Assembly (NCBI GenBank): GCA_002081555.1
Contig: MZNV01000007.1
Coordinates: forward strand, 1-41,394
DNA: 41,394 nucleotides
Direction: 5' to 3'
DNA from: Protostelium mycophagum
Lineage: Eukaryota; Evosea; Variosea; Protosteliida; Protosteliaceae
How positions within the stretch are numbered: the first letter of the stretch is position 1; the number at the start of each line of letters is the position of its first letter. The position numbers and the translations under genes were made by a program. Below are positions 34,001 to 41,394 of this stretch, in pieces. The notes below the pieces were generated by a model. It was given only the letters and a program-made list of their open reading frames with translations, searched no databases and was not told where the DNA came from.

Positions 34001-37000
34001 GGAGACATTACTTTATGATATCTTCATGATGTCACGTGACCAGTCGTCATGGTTACACGCCACAGACAGAACCATATTGAGGTGATCTACAACTCTTATC
34101 ATTTCCAAAAACATCATATGATTGCGGCAAGACAAATGTTGCAAATATAGATTTTTAATGAATATCCAATCAAAGTTTCGGTATCTCAAATGCATGATGT
34201 GGCGTCAGAGCCGCAGGGACGACTCCGAACTTAGTGAAGACCAAAAAGATAATCATATTATGATATAATAATATGGAAAATAATATATCTATTTATATAT
34301 TATATAAATATTATATATACGACCGGGAGTCGCATTCAATCGAGAATATAAAAGTGCCTCAAAAGTATTTCTCGCCATAAATCACCAAAACCCACACGAA
34401 AAATGTTTTATCTGTGGCAGGGCTTGTGGATTTCCCTGAAATTTCGATATCGCAAGAAGAATATCTAAACTCATCAGGTTACTCTTTCCGTTGCTAAGCG
34501 AAGACACAAATCTGTCACAGGAACGCTGGAGAACTGGCTTGATCAACTTCTTATATGAATTATTATCCACAAGTGAAGCCGCAAGACAGCAATTCATGGT
34601 TGTGGTGACACAGGTGAGGCCGTTATATTTGAATTTCAACGGTTACTTTTCTGAGATTTCTGACACGTGATAGTTACTGGCGGGACTTGTGGATTTCCCT
34701 GAAATTTCGATATCGGAACTTCCCGTGGGAGTACTTTACGCCGTACCCCTGTTCGAGATTACGCTTAAGACATCTCAAGATTTGAAGAAAGATATCTCCA
34801 ATGACATGTGCAAATATTTCGTGGATTTAACAACAGAATTCATCTTGAAATTCGAGGAAATTTCGCAGAAAATATTTTCCAAAGAGGTTCTTTTTTTCAT
34901 TTTTATAAATTAAAAATTAATTTCAATAATCAAATTAATATTTATTTCATGTTCTGAAGATGTCAGGTCGCATTGTCACTCCTCAGAATTCTAAATGTAA
35001 TATCACCATCTACAACTAGGACTACAACGCACATTCTGGATGGTCAAACACAGCTAGATGTAGACACCATCAAACTATTAGAGTATGTAATTAACAAAAT
35101 CAGCCTTCTTCAGCACAAAAGAATTTAAACTTTTTCACAAGTCAATATCTTCAAAAAATAGTTTATTTCCCTTAAATAGATTTATTTCCCATCAGTAGAT
35201 TTATTTTCCATAAATAACTTTATTTCCAATAAATAGATTTATTTCCCGTAAATAGATTTATAAACAATTTTTTGTAAATGTAGAAGAGTTTTGACCTAAA
35301 TTACAGTGTAATAAGCGATAATAATAATGCAATCGTATATCTACAATGGATATTGAACAACATGCATCACCACCCTGACGACGTCATCACCCATCTCCTC
35401 TCATCTGCAGGTGAAATCTCATCGAAATTTCGTGATGACAGCTCATCGTTGTAGATGCACTGTTACGTAAAGTTCCCGTGGGAAGTGTAGATCTGACAGA
35501 TTTTGTGAGAAATAATCAAGAAAAAATCGTCACGCACGCCCCCACTTGTGGATTTTTCCTCGAAATTCTGAAGAAAAGTGACCAGAATATTCTGGCAAAA
35601 AAGGGCGGGAAAGTTTTGGAGCGTCTCTACAACGAGGCGGGATTTATAGAAGCGTTCAAATGGAGACCTGCAGACCCCAGAGTTGTTGAAGTAATCCCAC
35701 AGTAAGTAGTCAATTTTTATTTTTTGAAACATCATCCATCACCTCTGTCCGCTCCACCAGAGATATCTTTTTTATTACAAAAATTCGTCCATCTACAACA
35801 GTGTAATTGAGCAGAAATTCAACCGATTCATCAAGATTAATCACATCCAGGTTTGAACTCACAATGCATCTCTGTCACGTTGTAGAACACCTTGTCACTT
35901 TGGTTTCTCCGAATATTTTACCCGTAGAACTGTACCACATATTGAGGACCATCTACAATGCGACATCTTTGCCCACCGATAGATCGATATTGCGTTCCAT
36001 GAACAGGTTCAAAGAATTGGGCCAGACATTAGAATCGAACAATTACGAATGGGGTTTCAAAAAGGTGATCAAATCTACAACTGTATCTACAACGCGACAT
36101 CAAATCTCCAAGAGATACACAATTTGCTACAATTTGGATTTATTCAAATTTTATTTTAATTCCGAAAATTAAAAAGAATTATTTTGATTTCGAAAGATGA
36201 AACATTTCTTTTAATTTCCAAATATTACAAATTTTATGCGAATATCGAAAAATTATAAATTTTTTGTCCAGTTCGGCAAGTTGCAAATTTTATTTTAATT
36301 TCAAAAAAATTAAAATTTCCAGAGAGAAGAAGAATTACTGCAAAAAAATAATAATGTTGGCGCCTCCAAATTTGGAAGAGTTTTGCCCAGCGGATTGGAA
36401 TCAATTGTAGACAAGAGACGTCTCAACACCGAGATATTACGAGCAACGATATCTCATTGTAACTCCCAAGACGTCATCGAATCAACCATGACCCCTCACT
36501 ATGGCGGATTTCAAATGGTCAAGACCAAAGGAAAGGTCAGTCTACACCGTTGTAGATGACCAATGTTCACACATTTCTGAGATTTTTCCAGGAAAAAGAA
36601 AAGAGTCTGGGGAGTTACAAAGTATTATATGACGTCACATTCTTATTGCCAATCTACAACGCGATAGTGAAAGAATACGATATTGACCCGTCTCTATTTA
36701 TTTTAAATCAGGTTTGTACATTTTCCAAACTTGTTGAGCGATTATCTTTTCAACAATCCCGGTAACGGAACGCGAGTGTTGCGGTAAGGTGGTCACCGGG
36801 GAGACAGATTCTTACCGCGATGGTCACGTCGCTTACCGAGATTGTTGAAAAATAATTGGTCATTATCAATTATGTTCAGAAGTGTACAATTTCGTGTCTG
36901 CCAGATAATATATTAAAGTTTTAAAATAATAAAATTGATCAAGAACAATAAAACCACAATACAAAGATGTAAAGATTCTAACAATAAGAATAAATAATAA

Positions 37001-40000
37001 AAATAAATAATATAAATAATAAATAAAACATAGGGATTATCAGTGTGTATTTCATGCTTCTCAAATCCACAAGAAGAAGTCAGGAAAATGGCTTCCGAAC
37101 TTGCAGGAAATTTCATCGCACTTTCCGACTCTGTTCCCAAGTACAAGTACAAGAGCGAGGCCACGTAAGTCCCCTCATTCTACAACGGTGTAGATGCGTA
37201 TCTGTGATGATGAAATTACGTTGAAAAATACATCAAATATTGACTCGTTGTAGATTCGTGATGAATCTATTGAAGAATTCAGTGACAGAAATTTACCAGA
37301 GAATTCCAGGTAAATTTGAAATATAACGGTCAAAAAATTCAAATTTTAAATTTCGAATAGGTGTGCACACGATGTTCTTGGTCAACGCGATTCAGATTTT
37401 CCCGAACTCGTTCCAGCCAATCTACAAGCCGTTCAACAAATTTTTGAAGAGGTAATTCGTTGTAGATGGTCTTAAAGCTTTTTACATTTTAATCATTGTA
37501 TTTGTCGTACTTTTTACTTAAAATATTTTGAAAAAACGAAAGTTGTTCTGCGGCTTTGCCGTGTTGAACCTTCTTTATCTGCAAGAGCCGTGACAACCTG
37601 TCATTCTACAACACCTTTGTTATCTTACGTAAACACTGACGAACTACAACCAGCCAAGAGAATCTACAATCCTGGTCGAGCCGTATTATTTTCGGATTAT
37701 TACACTGCAGTTATGCTGAAGGCGAAGATCAAGTATTCGCAATGCAAGACGTCGCATTACGTATCATGGCAACGGGCATGACAGACTGGGTGAGTTCCAT
37801 CTACAACGCGTCTGATTTCCTCGAATATTCACAGAAAACTCCCAGAAAATTCTCTGAAAATACCAGGAACAACCTCAATTATTGCAATTAAATACGAGGC
37901 TTTTGACACATGCGATGGAGTATTTTGATTTTGTAACGAACAATGTCGCGAGAAACACGGAGGCCTACCGTACCCACAGATCCAATATCATCAAGGTGAG
38001 AGTAATTCACAGTGATTTGTGGCCCGAGATTATTTTAATTCTATTTTATTTTTAATTTAATTTTGTTTTAACTTTGATTTAATTTCAATTTTATTTTATT
38101 TTATATACCTGTCAAAGCTGACATTTGACAGATCATGTCAATATGTGCACGTGACACGGGGTTGTCCTGGGCTCTTTTCTTATCCTCCGTATTCCCTTGG
38201 ATGTGTACGACTTGTACAATGTTAGACAAGCACAAAGACAAGAATATTTTGGCGGGAATGTACCAGATCGGGGTTGACATATTGAGATGTCATAACAACC
38301 AAAACGTCATATCCGCCGCTTCTGTTTTTTTCTCTCAAGCGGCCGCACAGTTAGGTTTGTGACTTCTACAACGCGCCAAAAATTGTCGGAAATATTAAAA
38401 TTTTTCTCGGAAATTTTTGTAATTTCTGGGAAATGACGAGTTGTAGATGGGATGAAGAGTGGCCACGGAGATGTACATGATATCATATTACCGATCATAA
38501 GAGGACTCGCTATGATATCATCGAGCCAGTACAATCATCATTCTGTACAGATGAAGCACATCTACAACGCGCTCAAAATGATGGGAATGGCCCGGGAGGT
38601 AATTCTATTTTTAGATCTCTTCTGCTGCGCCAGCAGCAGCTTCTTTGTGTATATATTGACATTCTTACAGTCAAATCATTTCAAATGTATGGAGATCATT
38701 GAGAGGTATGCGACATTACATTTTGACATTAGAAGATCAATCACGTGACATGAGCAGTGATCACGCACAACAGAAGCAAGGTAAAGACACTGATGATGCC
38801 GACATCACCACGGACAATCAGGACGTCGCCGCATTACGAGAATGCATAGAGCTGATTCATGATGTCATCTCGCAAAGGGCTCAATCATTTCCTGATGAGT
38901 ATTATTGGAAGGTCAGTTGTAGATGGAGCTACTACATATCAATATTTTAATTTTTTATTATTGCTGTTAAAAGTATTTTTTGCAATTTGAAAAACAGACT
39001 TTATTATGGTTTTTTGTCAGATTTTTGTATCCATATATAATCGCATCTACAATCACATCTACAACCATATCTACAATCACCAAGCGATTTTACAAATCCA
39101 AGGATATATTTTTGACAATTTTACAGGTTTGTAGATGGGCCTTCGAGTCGTTGAACGAATTCCCCGAAAAAGAAGTCACATTGCTGTCATCCTTTTTGTC
39201 GACAGTCGTCGACAATCAGAGTGTACGCTTCGAAATTTCACAGGAAAGTCGCAAAGAATTGAGACGTCTCATACTGTCACGTTACGGTACGCTGTCGACA
39301 TCCGGTGACATTGCGATGAAACTGTCACTTTTGAATTCCATACTTCTGGTCATTTTGACAGAAGCAAGAAAGAGCAACCTAAAATTCTACGGTGAGAAAT
39401 TTCCGCGAATTTTCTGTGAAGATTCTGAGAAATATCTAGAGACCCACCCGTTTTCAAAGTTGTTTGAGACTTTGATGGATGCCACATTGCCGGATCTGAT
39501 GTCGTACATTCCACATCCTCAACGGTAACTTTTTCAAATTTTGAATTCAACTGACTCTGCCAGCTTGGTGGAAATGGCCAGAGAGAAATATCCCTGCGCG
39601 TTTTTGGCGGGAAAAAATAACTCGAGACGTCGCAAGACCAAGAATGACAGCAGAGAACCTCCACAAAAGAAACAAAAAACGAAGCCCAACCCTCATCTCT
39701 CAGACGACGAGGTATGCTCCAACGGATCTAAAAATAGATCATCTCATCTACAACAGTTGACTTCTTGGACCCAGAAACTTCTGGGAATTTTCCTGGAAGA
39801 GTTTTGGAATGGTTGTGCGCCATCACAGTTTGTCTTCGCCATCCGAGTCGGCGCGGGCTCCTCCATCACTTCTATACAGGACAAGAGCGAACAGATCTCC
39901 GATCACATCTCTGATATGATCAAGTTGATGGACAGTAAGAAGGAGCCAACACAGGCAAAGAACGAGAGGTTCTATAGGTCAAATGTTGGAAACCGGGTCA

Positions 40001-40029
40001 TGTTGGTGGCGAGAAAGCAAGGTGGATGA
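28045..40029 (+). CDS. URB1: URB1/Npa1, nucleolar pre-60S ribosome-associated protein
   Basis: Very finely split gene, several dozen exons, roughly 2,000 residues. Start taken at 28045 (MQRDLLSLGRPK, spliced to ESNTLIPAVLQKILLHNEST). The N-terminal Npa1 region is recognisable: AIIDMMSVVARRSPVQAVQV with MDLCQLD, PVPFRSSLIFLCIEMMEHND, DVINKVLDDPLIPAHVKMSF. A central acidic DLDNILEMRMRVDDDDVIFD matches the URB1 IDDVLDM region. The C-terminal half is diagnostic: IYNATSLPTDRSILRSMNRF...YEWG (35.8-36.06 kb), VLYDVTFLLPIYNAI (36.6 kb), VRKMASELAGNF (37.08 kb), MFLVNAIQIFPNSFQPIYKP then FNKFLKR (37.4 kb), DNLSFYNTFVIL with LQSWSSRIIFGLLH. The protein ends in a basic tract (SRRRKTKNDSREPPQKKQKT) and a helical tail. 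URB1 acts in early 60S assembly in the nucleolus. AATAAA lies 11 nt past the stop (40040-40045). Many introns use GTTGTAG as acceptor. Confidence 0.85.
35158..35262. repeat. Short tandem repeat in URB1 intron (about 25-bp unit)
   Basis: About four to five imperfect copies of AAATAGATTTATTTCCCxT in a URB1 intron. Non-coding, AT-rich. Confidence 0.75.
36741..36856. mobile_element. MITE-like inverted-repeat element in URB1 intron
   Basis: TTTTCAACAATCCCGGTAA at 36747 is repeated inverted at 36833-36851 with one mismatch; pairing extends a few bases outward with a 1-nt indel. Total about 105-116 bp, GC-rich inside with further GGTAA/TTACC and GGTCAC words, in contrast to its AT-rich intron. No coding capacity. 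Consistent with a small non-autonomous DNA transposon or a folding element; no clear target-site duplication seen. Confidence 0.5.
39043..39080 (+). repeat. Local tandem copies of CATCTACAA(C/T)CA
   Basis: Three consecutive 12-13-nt copies of the dispersed CTACAAC-type word in a URB1 intron, just upstream of an exon whose acceptor is TTTGTAG. Confidence 0.7.
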
Positions 40030-40123
40030 GACCACGCTCAATAAAAGCGATCAAAAATTCACGTAGAAATTTCATTCTGGTCTGCCTCGTTGTAGACCGA
40101 CCTTTCACTGAGAAACAACAACA

Positions 40124-40440
40124 CGATGTCCGCTTTGGTCGATACAGTGAGCTCCTCTAAGCATCGTCATCATCGGTTGCATAAAAGGTTGATCGTTGAC
40201 CTTTCTGGCAACACAGGCGGTTACGTGTGCGAAGTATTTCACTTGATCAAATATTTGGTAGTATCATAAAGTTTCTCCATCGTTTTGATCATCATCAGAC
40301 ATCACCTCCCCCTATAGTGTATGACCTCATCTACAACCAGCTGACGCATTGATGAAGAACGCCAGAAACATACCAGATGAGACTTTCAGTTGCGTCTTCG
40401 CAAACATGGGATCGGAAATAGCGGTTAAAGTGAAAGTTGC
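40124..40440 (+). pseudogene. S41-peptidase-like fragment
   Basis: After MSALVDT and a 40-nt intron-like stretch, the frame reads RLIVDLSGNTGGYVCEVFHL, resembling the conserved strand and glycine loop of S41 (tail-specific) peptidases. A second open piece follows after a CTACAAC-rich stretch (ADALMKNARNIPDETFSCVF). No full domain or clear start and stop. The intron-like segment (TGAGCTCCTCTAAGCATCGT) is nearly repeated in intron 2 of the next gene (40999-41047), so this looks like a displaced piece of a related copy. Confidence 0.4.
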
Positions 40441-40728
40441 GCTTCTTATCGCAGATTCTCGCCCAATTTAAATATAATATATTGTATTTGAAAGGATATT
40501 TTAGTTTGGGCGAGCTGGTGTCAAATAAAAAATACAAGGATTTTTGCGAGCGGGATATGAATAATACTTCTAAAAAACACTTATTTGTATTTTTTATTGA
40601 GATGACAGATGATATATTCCCGCGTGCGTAAATGTTGACATCCCGCCCATCGCTTTTATTTCTGAAATGTTTCGTGTCGAGACGCGAAACTCAAAATCTC
40701 TTTGTCACGATCATTTTCTCAAGCAACC

Positions 40729-41394
40729 ATGAGAGCAATCATCTTTGCTCTTTTCATTGGACTTACCCTTGCGGCAACCTGCAACTTCCGTGGCATGAGA
40801 TGGATTGAAGCAAATCATATGTGGAAATGCACTCAGATGGTACACATTATCATCTCTCACTGTTGACACTCGACAGGTTAGGATCTCAGAAAAAATAAAG
40901 GAAGGGGTGTTGAACACAACAGAGTTCTACATGAAAGCATACCCTTTTCGCGACATCGTGAGAGACTCTCCTAAGCAAGGACCTTTCCGCCACATACAGT
41001 GAGCTCCTCTAAGCAGCATCGTCATCATCAGTTGATGACAGTCGCAGAGTGGACATTGATGAAGAGTTCAAAGCGATCAGAAAAGCCACTCTTGGCAAAA
41101 ACATCAGCGCTTTCAACTTCTACGAGATGATCTCAAGCCGTGTCTTTCAATCCCTCCAAGATGCTCACACCGGATTCACCAAGCCTAACTGCTTTGACTT
41201 TGCCTGGTTTCAGCCCTACTATCTCACAGCAAAAGGTTTAGTTCCAAATGATGTTGGCATTAATGACTTGTAGGACCCAATGCAGATATTTACATTGATG
41301 GGACCTACAACGATCGGTTAGGCTACCCATGGAGAGATAGTCAGGTGTGATGAGCCAAAATGACTTTATTGTCTGAACCTCATCAGGTTAGGAG
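40729..41394 (+). CDS. Secreted S41-peptidase-like protein, 5' part, runs off window
   Basis: Start at 40729 with signal peptide (MRAIIFALFIGLTLAATC). Exons 40729-40839, 40877-40998 and 41048-about 41252 join in frame. They encode VRISEKIKEGVLNTTEFYMK, AYPFRDIVRDSP, VDIDEEFKAIRKATLGKNIS, then FYEMISSRVFQSLQDAHTGF and TKPNCFDFAWFQPYYLTAKG. The FYxMIxxxxFxSLxDAHTxF segment followed by a Cys-containing P-x-C-F is typical of the N-terminal part of secreted S41-like (CPAF-like) peptidases. A further open piece (DIYIDGTYNDRLGYPWRDSQ) follows, but its joining splice is unclear. The catalytic serine region would lie beyond the window. Confidence 0.55.

Noticed and set aside
34260-34320. AT-rich palindromic run as a replication origin or element
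   Set aside because: Only TATA/ATAT low complexity inside a URB1 intron; no further signal.

Overview
Nuclear DNA of a compact, intron-dense eukaryote. Split genes carry GT-AG introns, mostly 35-100 nt, longer in one gene. Two tRNA-Tyr genes carry introns after the anticodon loop position 37. Poly(A) signals often touch the stop codon. Protein content (URB1, LEO1, a UBE2E-like E2, CARMIL, a homeodomain protein, a fungal-style GH16 glucanase) fits the Amorphea (amoebozoan, early opisthokont or small animal). I cannot place it more closely from sequence alone.

Layout. 1-6200: a GC-core minisatellite of about 54-bp units, flanked by two identical 685-bp copies of the 5' part of a Gfo/Idh/MocA oxidoreductase gene. 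Only the downstream copy continues into a full gene (4409-6207, +). 6200-8880: tRNA-Asn and a head-to-tail duplication of about 540 bp. 8880-20279: four genes on the minus strand. In transcription order these are a UBE2E-like E2, LEO1 of the PAF1 complex, a very large RasGAP-PH-LRR protein that reads as a RasGAP-CARMIL fusion, and an atypical short-chain dehydrogenase. 20.5-23.9 kb: an unidentified secreted-protein gene (possibly decayed), two tRNA-Tyr genes, and sequence without a recognisable gene. 23.9-27.7 kb: a small C4-zinc protein (+), a secreted GH16 beta-glucanase (-), and a homeodomain protein with a duplicated helical exon (-). 28.0-40.0 kb: a finely split URB1/Npa1 gene (+). 40.1-41.4 kb: S41-peptidase-like fragments, the last running off the window.

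Most interesting points: (1) the RasGAP-CARMIL fusion; (2) a dispersed word CTACAAC/GTTGTAG, at roughly 60 sites, serving as a 3' splice site in one orientation and sitting exactly 2 nt upstream of all three tRNA genes; (3) the minisatellite and duplicated gene 5' end; (4) the homeodomain gene with a repeated exon and an altered recognition helix. Most of the housekeeping genes are unrelated to each other in pathway. A loose theme is polysaccharide or sugar metabolism (GH16, Gfo/Idh/MocA, SDR).
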